The notes beneath the pieces are model-generated. The model was given only the letters and a program-made list of their open reading frames with translations. It did no database searches and was not told the DNA's origin. This document shows positions 42,698 through 51,023 of a DNA stretch of 64,000 bases, piece after piece (position 1 is the first letter of the stretch; each line of letters opens with the position of its first letter). The stretch comes from Sphingopyxis sp. 2PD. GTDB taxonomy: Bacteria > Pseudomonadota > Alphaproteobacteria > Sphingomonadales > Sphingomonadaceae. A program made the translations under genes and the position numbers. The DNA is taken from contig NZ_SCMU01000002.1 of NCBI RefSeq assembly GCF_005503695.1, positions 310,001 to 374,000 of the forward strand. Reading direction: 5' to 3'.

Positions 42698-42969
42698 CGA
42701 TCCGGCGGCACCTGGTGGCGGCGCTGATGGCGCTGTGGGCGCTGCTCGCCCTGCCTGCCGAAGCCGCCGATCGCGGCCGTCTTCTCCAATATGATCATGT
42801 CTTCGCTGCCGGATTGCCCGAGCAACGCCTGACGATCTGGCTGCCGCCCGGCTACGACAAGGGCGTCCGTCGCTATCCGGTCGTCTATATGCACGATGGC
42901 CATAATCTCTTCGATCGGGCGTCGTCGAACTTCGGGAAGATATGGGAGGCTGAGCGCCGCACGGACTGA
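42694..42969 (+). pseudogene. Truncated esterase (alpha/beta-hydrolase) gene
   Basis: Only 91 codons remain: a signal peptide (LVAALMALWALLALPAEAAD) and the first strands of an enterochelin-esterase-like hydrolase (LTIWLPPGYDKGVRRYPVVYMHDGHNLFD is split here as LTIWLPPGYDK and YPVVYMHDGHNLFD). The frame stops soon after FGKIWEAERRTD. Intact members are about 250-300 residues and the catalytic Ser, Asp and His would all lie in the missing part. The start still overlaps the GH97 stop by four bases. The break marks the joint between the SUS operon and the glucose transporter-glucokinase pair. Confidence 0.75.
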
Positions 42970-43038
42970 CGGGCAGGCGCTCGCGAATTGCCGAGATTAT
43001 CGGGCAGCATGCCCAGGCCGTTTTGGGGAGATATAGAT

Positions 43039-44334
43039 ATGGCGATTGTGCCGCAGGATAGCGCGATGGATGCGGGCCGAGGAACCGAGCCGGGCGGCCA
43101 TGTCGATGCCCCCGAGCTGCGCCTGTTCGTGATGGGCCTGTTTTTCATCTTCGGTGGCATCACGTCGCTGAACGATGTGCTGATCCCCAAACTCAAAGAG
43201 CTGTTCACGCTCAACTATACGCAGGCGATGTTGGTGCAGTTCTGCTTCTTCACCGCCTATCTGCTGATCGGCATCCCGGGCGCCAAGCTGGTCAAAAGGA
43301 TCGGCTATATGCGCGGCGCGGTGGCGGGACTGGTGACGATGATGGTCGGCTGCCTGCTCTTCATCCCGGCATCGCAGACCGCGACCTATGGGCTGTTTCT
43401 CTTTGCGCTGTTCGTCCTCGCCAGCGGGGTGGTGATCGTGCAGGTCGTCGCCAACCCGCTGATCTCGCTGCTGGGCAAGCCCCAGACCGCGCATAGCCGC
43501 CTGACCTTTGCGCAGGCGTTCAACTCGCTCGGCACCACCATCTTCCCGCTCGTCGGGGCGGGACTGATCCTCGGCTCGCTCAAGGATGTGTCGGCGGAGG
43601 ATCTGTCGGGGGCAGCGCTGGATGCCTATCGCGTCGCCGAGAGCGAGGCGATTGTTCACGGCTACCTCGGGATCGCGGCGGCGCTCGCGGTCGTTGCGGT
43701 GGCGGTGTGGATGTTCCGGGGGCGGCTCAAGGACGAGAAGCATGAGGCCAGCAGTGGCTTTGCGGGCCTCGATCTTCTCAAGCGTCCACGCTTCAGCTTC
43801 GGGGCGCTGTGCATCTTCCTCTATGTCGGTGCCGAGGTGTCGATCGGCTCGCTGGTTATCAACTATCTCGCGCTCGAACGCGTGCTCGGCCAGCCCGAGT
43901 CCGCTATCGGCTGGATGATCGCGCTCTATTGGGGCGGCGCGATGCTCGGGCGCTTCATCGGCTCGTGGATCATGTATCTCGGCGTCAGCCCCGGCAAATT
44001 GCTCGCGGCGGTGGCGGTTGGCGCCATCACGCTGATCCTCGTCTCCGCCAGCAGCAGCGGGACCGTCGCGGCCTATTCGCTGCTCGCGATCGGCCTGACC
44101 AACGCGATCATGTTCCCGACGATCTTCAGCCTCGCGTCCGAAAAGCTTGGACCGCGCGCGGCGGACGGGTCGGGCATCATCAACATCGCGATCTTCGGCG
44201 GCGCCGTCGTCCCGCTCGCGACCGGCGCGCTCGCCGACCTGACCGGCAGTCTGGCGCTGGCGTTGTTGCTGCCCGCCCTTTGCTATGCAGTGATCGCATG
44301 CTTCGGCTATTATGCCCGGCGCCCGGCTGTATAA
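43039..44334 (+). CDS. FucP-type MFS sugar transporter (glucose/galactose)
   Basis: The 431-residue protein has twelve membrane helices with the FucP/GluP features FFIFGGITSLNDVLIPKLK, QAMLVQFCFFTAYLLIGIPG and VVANPLISLLG followed by LTFAQAFNSLGTTIFP. It is a proton-sugar symporter for glucose or a related hexose. The start at 43039 has GGGGAG about eight bases upstream. Glucokinase follows 60 bases after its stop, so imported glucose would be phosphorylated at once. It completes the maltodextrin pathway by taking up glucose released in the periplasm (inference). Confidence 0.92.
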   Translation: MAIVPQDSAMDAGRGTEPGGHVDAPELRLFVMGLFFIFGGITSLNDVLIPKLKELFTLNYTQAMLVQFCFFTAYLLIGIPGAKLVKRIGYMRGAVAGLVTMMVGCLLFIPASQTATYGLFLFALFVLASGVVIVQVVANPLISLLGKPQTAHSRLTFAQAFNSLGTTIFPLVGAGLILGSLKDVSAEDLSGAALDAYRVAESEAIVHGYLGIAAALAVVAVAVWMFRGRLKDEKHEASSGFAGLDLLKRPRFSFGALCIFLYVGAEVSIGSLVINYLALERVLGQPESAIGWMIALYWGGAMLGRFIGSWIMYLGVSPGKLLAAVAVGAITLILVSASSSGTVAAYSLLAIGLTNAIMFPTIFSLASEKLGPRAADGSGIINIAIFGGAVVPLATGALADLTGSLALALLLPALCYAVIACFGYYARRPAV

Positions 44335-44394
44335 CGCGGCGTCTTGCAATTGAGTTTGGCGTCGGGGACTGACCCGACACCGAAGAGGAGCACT

Positions 44395-45363
44395 ATGACC
44401 GAGACCGTAGTCGCAGTCGATATCGGCGGCACCCATGCGCGCTTTGCGATCGCCGAAGTCGCGGGCGGCCGTGTCGTGTCGCTGGGCGAGGCAACGACGC
44501 TGCACACCGCCCATCACGCCAGCTTCCAGTCGGCGTGGGAAGCGTTCGCGCGCCGCGATGGCGGCGTGCCGCGCAGCGTCGCGATCGCGGTCGCGGGACC
44601 GGTGCGCGGCGAGGTGATCCGCTTTACCAACAACCCCTGGCTCATCCGCCCGGCGTTGATCGGCGAAAAGCTGCACGTCGACCGGCATGTGCTGGTCAAT
44701 GATTTTGAGGCGGTGGGCCATGCGGTCGCGCAGGCCGACGAGGGCTATTTCGAGCGGCTGAGCGGTCCCGACGAACCGCTGCCGGCAACGGGCACGATCA
44801 GCATCATTGGTCCCGGTACCGGGCTGGGAGTGGCGCATATCTGGCGCGACGGCAGTGATTATCGGGTGCAAGCGACCGAAGGTGGCCATATCGATTTTGC
44901 ACCGCTCGATAGTATTGAGGACGCAATACTTGCGCGGCTGCGCGAGCGCCATCGCCGCGTGTCAATCGAACGCATCGTTTCCGGTCCCGGCATCGTCGAC
45001 ATCTATGAAACGCTGGCGGCACTCGAAGGGCGCCCGGTTGCGTCGCTCGACGACCGGACGATCTGGACGATGGCAATGAGTGGTGAGGACAGCCTCGCCG
45101 CCGCCGCGGCCGACCGCTTCTGCCTGTCGCTCGGCAGCGTCGCGGGCGATCTGGCGCTGGCGCAAGGCGCGAGCGGGGTGGTCATCGCGGGCGGGCTAGG
45201 GCTACGCATCCGCGACAGCCTCGTCCGCTCGGGCTTTCCCGAACGCTTCGTCGCCAAAGGCCGGTTCGAAAATCTGATGTCGGCGCTTCCCGTGAAGCTG
45301 ATCACCCATCCGCAACCGGGCCTGTTCGGCGCCGCAGCGGCCTTCGCGCGGCAGTTTTGCTAA
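44395..45363 (+). CDS. glk: Glucokinase
   Basis: The 322-residue enzyme phosphorylates glucose with ATP to glucose 6-phosphate. It belongs to the proteobacterial Glk family: phosphate-binding VDIGGTHARFAIAEV, NDFEAVGHAVA with the catalytic Asp, IGPGTGLGVAHI, EGGHIDFAPLDSIEDAIL and ERIVSGPGIVDIYETLA. The ATG follows AGAGGAG. It is the last gene of the sugar block, with 193 bases of nondescript sequence before the fragment region downstream. Confidence 0.95.
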   Translation: MTETVVAVDIGGTHARFAIAEVAGGRVVSLGEATTLHTAHHASFQSAWEAFARRDGGVPRSVAIAVAGPVRGEVIRFTNNPWLIRPALIGEKLHVDRHVLVNDFEAVGHAVAQADEGYFERLSGPDEPLPATGTISIIGPGTGLGVAHIWRDGSDYRVQATEGGHIDFAPLDSIEDAILARLRERHRRVSIERIVSGPGIVDIYETLAALEGRPVASLDDRTIWTMAMSGEDSLAAAAADRFCLSLGSVAGDLALAQGASGVVIAGGLGLRIRDSLVRSGFPERFVAKGRFENLMSALPVKLITHPQPGLFGAAAAFARQFC

Positions 45364-45556
45364 AACCTAAGAGCTGATCAGTAACACTTAATAGCGCCGT
45401 CAATCCCAGTCTCCGGTCCATAGGTTGGGGTACGTCAGCTTTCGCCATTTTGCGGATGGGACCTGACGGTCCGCCACTTGCAGGTTCAGCGATAGCCTGC
45501 GCTCCCAGCGAATTTAATGATCCGCGAAACTGCAGCGCATGCTCGCACATCATTTC

Positions 45557-45781
45557 CTAACGGCGTGGCGCAATGCCGGCGGTCAATAGATCAACCATCG
45601 TCGCCGAGATGGCCTCCGCGGTAAGGGGGCCGTCGGGACGATGCCAGCGCGCTGGCCAGTTGAGGGCGCCGGCAAGCGTAAATGCCAACAGCTTTACATC
45701 CGTAGGTTCTATGGAACCATCAGCGACTGCTTCTTCAATCAAACCGCGCATCCTTGTCGCCTTTGTCGAAGCAAATGGCAT
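45557..45781 (-). pseudogene. C-terminal fragment of a TetR-family regulator
   Basis: The minus frame reads KLLAFTLAGALNWPARWHR and AISATMVDLLTAGIAPRR, a typical TetR/AcrR ligand-domain C-terminus. About 70 residues remain; the helix-turn-helix is absent. Its broken end overlaps a fragment of another gene on the opposite strand. Confidence 0.7.
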
Positions 45782-45893
45782 ACGGCCGCTGATCGACAGC
45801 AGTTTTGGGCTGGACCGGCTAGGCGACGCGTTTCGGTATCAGTTGTCGGGGGGGCATATTGGAAAGATAGTAATCGATTTGTCAGGCCGGTAG
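45765..45893 (+). pseudogene. C-terminal fragment of a zinc-type alcohol dehydrogenase
   Basis: The plus frame reads VEANGIRPLIDSSFGLDRLG and GGHIGKIVIDLSGR before a stop. This is the end of a medium-chain dehydrogenase, where IRP(L/V)ID and GKIV(I/L)D are conserved. Nothing upstream in frame belongs to that family. Confidence 0.7.
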
Positions 45894-45915
45894 CCCTGGT
45901 GTTTAGTGCTTTGCA

Positions 45916-46251
45916 TCACTCAGCATCATCCAAGTGAAAAACCAAATCATCATCTAAGTCGGTTTCGACGCTCTCGATGATGCGATCGGCTATGCCACGA
46001 AAGCTGAGCGCCCAATGCCCGATCACATCGCCGAGCCGGCGACCGATAACGTTGGTGCGAATTGTTTCGGGGAGCGTAGTCTGCGTAACAATGACGCTGT
46101 CATTCTCGATAAGCAGCCCTGCGAAGCAGAGAGTTTCATCAACGCTCAGCCCCATAGGCAGCGAGGTTAGCGCTGTGCAGTCGTGGAGCAAGAGCGAGCC
46201 ACCTACGCGCATCCCATTCGGCAACGCGGTGATAGCAGTGCACCTTCTCAT
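45916..46251 (-). pseudogene. Fragment of a leucine-rich-repeat-like protein
   Basis: The 111-residue frame begins TAITALPNGMRVGGSLLLHD and continues CTALTSLPMGLSVDETL, which matches a bacterial repeat of the form LPxGLxVGGxLxLxxCTxLTxLP. The end (ESVETDLDDDLVFHLDDAE) looks like a natural C-terminus. Only about two repeats are left, so the N-terminal part is probably missing. The ATG at 46251 may be internal to the original gene. Confidence 0.5.
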
Positions 46252-46583
46252 TACGTTGCGAGGATATGACCCCGAACACCGTGATTACGGCAAGGTCCGC
46301 CAGAACTGGCTGCGGACGGACAACTCTCGCAAACGCCTGGCCGAGCGTTGGTGGGATCGGACCGGGATCGTCCCGCCGGAATATGTCATGGCGGCGACGG
46401 CCCAAAAATCTCGCTGAGAACCTGCCGGCACCGAGTGCCGACATCGCTCGGTGCCGAAAACCCTGCATATCGCTTGACCGTTTCGGACGCTTCGGAAGGG
46501 TCGGTCAGCGATGCCTGCAGGCCAAAGGGGAGAGGAGTTGAGCGGAGAGGAGAGGGTGATCTTAAGGTCGGAGGAGAAAAGAA

Positions 46584-46733
46584 ATGTTTAGCGTTGAATC
46601 GATGGTTGTGGTCGTTGCCGTATATGCCACGGTCATTTTTGTGCGTGAAATGCCGCGCCTGTTCGCATGGCTGACCCTCTCGCTAACTGGCATTCCGAGG
46701 TCGTTGCAGCCTTCCCCGAGATCGGCCGGCTGA
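46584..46733 (+). CDS. Small single-helix membrane peptide
   Basis: A 49-residue frame starts behind a strong ribosome site (GGAGGAG, then AAAAGAA before ATG). Residues 6-20 are very hydrophobic (MVVVVAVYATVIFV), followed by REMPRLFAWL. The last third overlaps the helicase fragment in another phase and is probably unrelated tail sequence, so the natural C-terminus may have been lost. No family recognised. Confidence 0.35.
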   Translation: MFSVESMVVVVAVYATVIFVREMPRLFAWLTLSLTGIPRSLQPSPRSAG

Positions 46734-47602
46734 CGACCCCTTGGCGCTGGTCGAACGCTGGCGCGGACGATCTGGGGCAATGGCTGCTCGGTGCCCGAGA
46801 GGCGCTGTCGAAAGGCTTGTCGATCGACCTTCGATCATGCCCGAACCGGATATTCTGGCACCCAATCGGAGCGGACACCAATGCGACGATCACCGAACAG
46901 GTCCGCGTCCAGTTCGACATCTCGCGCAATAGCCCGAACGAGAGCATCCTTATCGTCGGCGATCCTATTCGAGCGGGATCGCGGCACGATTATGCAAGTC
47001 GCGCAGCCGGCGTGAGCGTCGTCGAACCCGTGGACTTTCGGGATATTGTGAACGCCGCCGAGAATATGGATGGCCTCGGCGGCAACGCACTGTTGCAAGC
47101 CTGCATCGCGTTCCTGATTCAGGTCATGACGAATGTATATGGTGATCGGCTGCAACAAAGGATTCAGTCGATACAAGCTGATCGAAATCGGACGCCGCCG
47201 ACTCCGCAGGAGTTGGCCGCCATCGCGCTGTTTAATCAAGGAGGCTATCCGCAGGCGATCGAATTTCTGAAGAGCATGGCTGCGGATCGCGAGCGCCGGA
47301 TCTATAGGCACAGCGCGTTCAACATAATGATTGAGGCACTGACGATTGCTTCAGGAGGAAGCACCGATCTCCGCTCTGCAATCGCCCTTCTTCGAGAACG
47401 GAATCGACAGGCGGGACGCATCGTGCCGTCCAAGGCGGTCGGTTCCACTCTGCTTCTGAAGGGTCTTGAGGCGCAACATGTCGTCATACTCGACGCAGAT
47501 CAGCCCGGGTCGGCAATGTCCCGGCAGCATCTCTATGTCGCTTTGACGCGCGGGGCCCGATCGATTCACATTTTTTCGCGCCGCCCTACATTGCCCGGAT
47601 AG
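46667..47602 (+). pseudogene. C-terminal part of a UvrD-like helicase
   Basis: The 311-residue frame ends with SF1 helicase motifs: VGSTLLLKGLEAQHVVILDA (motif V) and MSRQHLYVALTRGARSIHIF (motif VI). The first residues WHSEVVAAFPEIGRLTTPWR correspond to the segment after motif III of the same proteins. The ATP-binding P-loop, motifs Ia and II, and most of motif III are absent, so it cannot be an active helicase. No good ribosome site precedes the ATG. It is probably a truncated accessory or defence-type helicase. Confidence 0.7.
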
Positions 47603-47647
47603 ACAGGCATTGAAGAGTCGATGCGGAAACAAGTGAGGGATTTAAGA

Positions 47648-48037
47648 ATGACTTGGCCTGCAGCGATTACGTTGGCGATCGCCGTTCTAGGTGCTGCGCT
47701 CGGGATTTTGAACACCTGGAACAGCATTAACGACAGGCGGGTGCGGATCCGTGTTGTGCCCAAGTGGAGCATTGCGCCGGGCTTCAGCGGAATGGCGATC
47801 GAAGTCGTCAATCTGAGTGCCTTTCCCATAACCATTTCGGAGATCGGATTTACGATCGGACGCAGTCGCGGGACATTGCCCCGGCGAGCGCCGATATCAG
47901 CCCAGATGTTCGTCGACGGAACGGCCCTGCCTATCAAGCTCGATCGACACGCCTCGTTCAGCGGTACATTTCACACAAGTGTCTTAGAAAACTTCGATAT
48001 CAGAAAGGCCTACTGCCCCTCGTCCGCCATAATATAA
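47648..48037 (+). CDS. Membrane-anchored unknown protein, probably truncated
   Basis: The 129-residue product has one N-terminal membrane helix (AAITLAIAVLGAALGILNTW) and a soluble beta-rich domain (VRIRVVPKWSIAPGFSGMAI; VVNLSAFPITISEIGFTIG). Such proteins are frequent in genomic islands. The last residues (KAYCPSSAII) run into a neighbouring convergent gene fragment, so the C-terminus is probably artificial. The start at 47648 has GAGGGA upstream; ATG 47621 is an alternative. Confidence 0.5.
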   Translation: MTWPAAITLAIAVLGAALGILNTWNSINDRRVRIRVVPKWSIAPGFSGMAIEVVNLSAFPITISEIGFTIGRSRGTLPRRAPISAQMFVDGTALPIKLDRHASFSGTFHTSVLENFDIRKAYCPSSAII

Positions 48038-48213
48038 TCGGGATCCTGCCGGTCAGTTTGCCGGATGGTTTCTACGAGCGACATGCTCGTCTTGAAACTG
48101 AGGGCCGCCGCAAGCGCCTCGGACAAATGCGAGGACTTGTCCTTTGGGAAACGGTGACGGAGCGTTTGCTTGACGCTGTAGACTGCCTCTTCGGTGAGCG
48201 GAATCGCCGCCAT
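48010..48213 (-). pseudogene. N-terminal fragment of an unknown conserved protein
   Basis: The 67-residue frame begins IPLTEEAVYSVKQTLRHRFP and continues SSHLSEALAAALSFKTSMSL, with GGAAGGA before the ATG. It reads like a conserved domain start, but stops abruptly after DPDYIMADEGQ, overlapping the end of the convergent gene at 47648-48037. It appears to be cut at the same joint. The next 239 bases up to the integrase fragment hold nothing recognisable. Confidence 0.45.
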
Positions 48214-48452
48214 GGATCAATCCTTCCAACTGGTCGATGGCCACAGTTTAAGCATCGACCTCAATGTGAAGGTCGATCCGGTACCCAGAAACAGTCCGCT
48301 TTAACTCTATGGCAGGTCGGGCGGGACGGCCTGCGATGTTTTTCGCTCAGCATCCGATGATTCGTCAAGGCCCCAGTTAAGTCGAAGGTAGTTTCAAATC
48401 GGCAGCAGTGATCGAGCGGTTATGTTATCGCGCAAGCTCCTAACGGTAGGGC

Positions 48453-49010
48453 TCAACTTAAAGGGTATACCCGTTTCTGAAAACTGAACCACAGCTCGCC
48501 AGGGTCTCGATGGACCGAAGCATGGTGAGCCTCGATTCGCGCGAGTGTTTCGGGAGAAAATTCATCGTCGAGATCGCTTCCCGCCAACTTTTTGCGATAG
48601 GCGATCCATTCGGCGGGGCTCATGTCTTGTGCGGTGGATCGATGGTCTCCCGCTTGATCCGCGACGGCGTCGTCGAGATCCTTGAGAAAGAAAGCGACAT
48701 CCATACCGCCGCTCGCAAACCCGTTAGCCGATCGGGCGGTGAGGAGGCGGTCGACCAGGACGCGTGCCTCGTCGGAGGTGAAGGATCCTGCGACACCGTT
48801 TGCGAGCGTGGCGCGAAACTGATCGCACTTCTGCTCAAATTCACCATTGGCTATCGCCAGCTTGCGTTCTGCATCACGGGGATCGGCGGTGCCGAGGCTC
48901 ACCTTGTAGAGTTGGCCGCAAGCGAATGCGCTTTGCAACGGCAGCGGAATGCGGCGGCGGAGGTAAAAAATGCCGCTTCGAGGATCGCGCCAGAGTCCCT
49001 TCGGATTCAT
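48453..49010 (-). pseudogene. N-terminal fragment of a tyrosine integrase
   Basis: The 185-residue frame starts with the integrase N-terminal domain (LWRDPRSGIFYLRRRIPLPL; YKVSLGTADPRDAERKLAIA) and the SAM-like linker region. It ends before the core-binding and catalytic domains, so the Arg-His-Arg-Tyr active site is lacking. It lies 88 bases from the 3' end of tRNA-Glu, the usual place for an integrase that used this tRNA as attachment site. It therefore marks one edge of a decayed island. Confidence 0.75.
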
Positions 49011-49098
49011 GATTGTTCGTCCTTTGTGTACTCATTTGGTGTACCCACCGAGTCACTAACGAACAGAAAACCGAGACTTCTGCGCCTTTCCGGCAATT

Positions 49099-49174
49099 TG
49101 GTGACCCCTACGGGACTCGAACCCGTGTTTTCGCCGTGAAAGGGCGACGTCCTAGACCGCTAGACGAAGGGGCC
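49099..49174 (-). tRNA. tRNA-Glu (anticodon UUC)
   Basis: On the minus strand the sequence folds as a cloverleaf: acceptor GGCCCCT/AGGGGTC (one G-T pair), D arm with GTCTAGCGGTCTAGGAC, anticodon arm CGCCCTTTCACGGCG with TTC in the loop, and T arm ACGGGTTCGAGTCCCGT. Discriminator A and an encoded CCA follow. The 3' end faces the integrase fragment. Confidence 0.95.
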
Positions 49175-49253
49175 GTCATTCGGTGAAGCGGCGCATTAGA
49201 CGCGCATCTCCATGCGGTCAAGCATGGTGGTGCGGTTTTTGTGCATTGCCGCG

Positions 49254-51023
49254 TCAGTCGGCCCAGGCGGCGTCCTCCAGGTGCAGCTCGGCGGCGGGGC
49301 GGCTGCCCCAATCGTCGCGTTTGGCGCGGCCCGCGAGCCATAGTTTGCGGCCGCCGCGGGCGTGGAGCAAGGTCTGGCCAAGCTCGGTTTCGGCGCTGCG
49401 GAACGCGACCGCCTTAAACCGCGCGCCGTCGTCGCCCGCGACGATCAGGCGGACATGGTCGGTGCCGACGATCCCCGCTTCGACGATTCGCACCGGTCCG
49501 GTCGCGACGCGCGGCGCGGGCCAGCCGGCGCCATAAGGCCCGGCGCTCTCGATCGCCTCGCACCAGAGCGGCGAGATGCCGCGCGGCGCGAGCACCGCGT
49601 CGATCAACAGCGCCTTGTCGCCGCTCGCGCGCTCGACATCGGCGGCGAGGCGGTCGTTGAGGAAGGCACCGAGCGCATCGACCTTGTCGGCGGCAACCGT
49701 CAGCCCGGCGGCCATCGCATGCCCGCCGCCCGCGACGAGCAGCCCGGTCTCCTTGGCGGCGAGAATCGCGGCGCCGAGATCGACGCCGCCGATCGAGCGC
49801 CCCGATCCCTTGCCGATGCCCTCCTCGTCGAGTGCGATGACGATCGCGGGGCGGTGCAGCCGCTCCTTCAGCCGCCCGGCGACGATGCCGATCACCCCGG
49901 GGTGCCAGCCCTGCCCGGCGACGATCGCAACCGGCGCGTTGCCGCATGCGGCGCTGGCGGTCAGCGCTTCTTCGAGCACCCCCGCCTCGATCGCGCGGCG
50001 CTCCTCGTTGAGCCGGTTGAGCTCCTGCGCGATCTCGGCTGCTTCGTGCGGGTCCGACGTTGTGAGCAGGCGCACGCCAAGGTCGGACTTGCCGACGCGC
50101 CCGCCCGCGTTGATACGCGGCCCCAGCGCAAAGCCCATGTCGCTCGCGGTGGGCGGCTTGGTCAGCCGCGCGGCGTCCATCAGCGCCGCCAGCCCGGTGT
50201 TGCCGCGCCGCGCCATCACCTTCAGCCCCTGCGTCACCAGCGCGCGGTTGAAGCCGGTGAGCCGCGCGACATCGGCGACGGTGCCGAGCGCGACAAGGTC
50301 GAGCAGGTCGATCAGCGCCGGTTCGTCGCGGGTAGCGAAGAAGCCGCGCGCGCGCAGCGTGCGGAGCAGCGCGGCGCCGAGCAGGAAAGCGACGCCGACG
50401 GCGGCCAGATTGCCGTGGATCGCCGCGTCAGCCGCTTCGTCGAGCCGGTTGGGGTTCACCAGCGCCAGCGCCGCGGGCAGCGTCGTCGCGCACTGGTGAT
50501 GGTCGACGACGATCACCTCGACCCCCGCCGCATTGGCCTCCTTGATCGCGTCGAACGCCTGCGCGCCGCAATCGACGGTGACGACCAGCTTCGACCCCGC
50601 TTCGCCGATCTTGACCAGCGCCGCGCCCGACGGGCCATAGCCCTCCATCAACCGGTCGGGGATATAAGCGCCCGCCGGCAGCCCGAGCCCGCGCAGCAGC
50701 CGCACGAGCAGCGCCGCCGAGGTCGCGCCGTCGACATCATAATCGCCAAAGATCGTCACCGCCTCGCCGGCTTCGACTGCATCGGCGAGCCGCGCGGCGG
50801 CGGCGTCCATGTCGCGGAACAGCGACGGGTCGGGCATGAAGCCGCGCAAGGTCGGGCTGCGCTGGCGATCGAGATCGTCGCGCGCGACGCCGCGTGCCAG
50901 CAGCAGCTGGGTCACCAGATCGTCGGGGGCGAGATTTTCGGTTCCCATGTCGGCGCTGGCGCGCCGCCAACGCCACGGCTGGCCCAGGATCGAACGCGTG
51001 ATGCCGAGCGCCGTCTGGCTCAT
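49254..51023 (-). CDS. recJ: Single-stranded-DNA exonuclease RecJ
   Basis: The 589-residue 5'-3' exonuclease of the DHH family acts in recombination and mismatch repair. Motifs are FGDYDVDGATSAALL (metal-binding Asp), VTVDCGAQAF, VVDHHQC (DHH), GPRINAGGRVG and GGGHAMAAGLTV in the DHHA1 domain. The start at 51023 overlaps the stop of the upstream PH-domain gene (ATGA). It is the third gene of a minus-strand run with two PH-domain membrane proteins. Confidence 0.95.
   Translation of the reverse strand: MSQTALGITRSILGQPWRWRRASADMGTENLAPDDLVTQLLLARGVARDDLDRQRSPTLRGFMPDPSLFRDMDAAAARLADAVEAGEAVTIFGDYDVDGATSAALLVRLLRGLGLPAGAYIPDRLMEGYGPSGAALVKIGEAGSKLVVTVDCGAQAFDAIKEANAAGVEVIVVDHHQCATTLPAALALVNPNRLDEAADAAIHGNLAAVGVAFLLGAALLRTLRARGFFATRDEPALIDLLDLVALGTVADVARLTGFNRALVTQGLKVMARRGNTGLAALMDAARLTKPPTASDMGFALGPRINAGGRVGKSDLGVRLLTTSDPHEAAEIAQELNRLNEERRAIEAGVLEEALTASAACGNAPVAIVAGQGWHPGVIGIVAGRLKERLHRPAIVIALDEEGIGKGSGRSIGGVDLGAAILAAKETGLLVAGGGHAMAAGLTVAADKVDALGAFLNDRLAADVERASGDKALLIDAVLAPRGISPLWCEAIESAGPYGAGWPAPRVATGPVRIVEAGIVGTDHVRLIVAGDDGARFKAVAFRSAETELGQTLLHARGGRKLWLAGRAKRDDWGSRPAAELHLEDAAWAD

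Noticed and set aside
46254..46417. Protein-like plus-strand stretch ending WWDRTGIVPPEYVMAATAQ
   Set aside because: It looks like a further gene fragment, but no family was recognised and it lacks a start, so it was not listed as a feature.
48462..48471. GGGTATACCC as a third LacI-type operator
   Set aside because: Its core differs from GTATACGTATAC, and it lies at the end of the integrase fragment far from any promoter.
47020..49130. Possible distal copy of the tRNA-Glu 3' end (TCGAACCCGTG near 47024)
   Set aside because: Only 11 bases match and it lies inside the helicase fragment; too short to call an attachment site.
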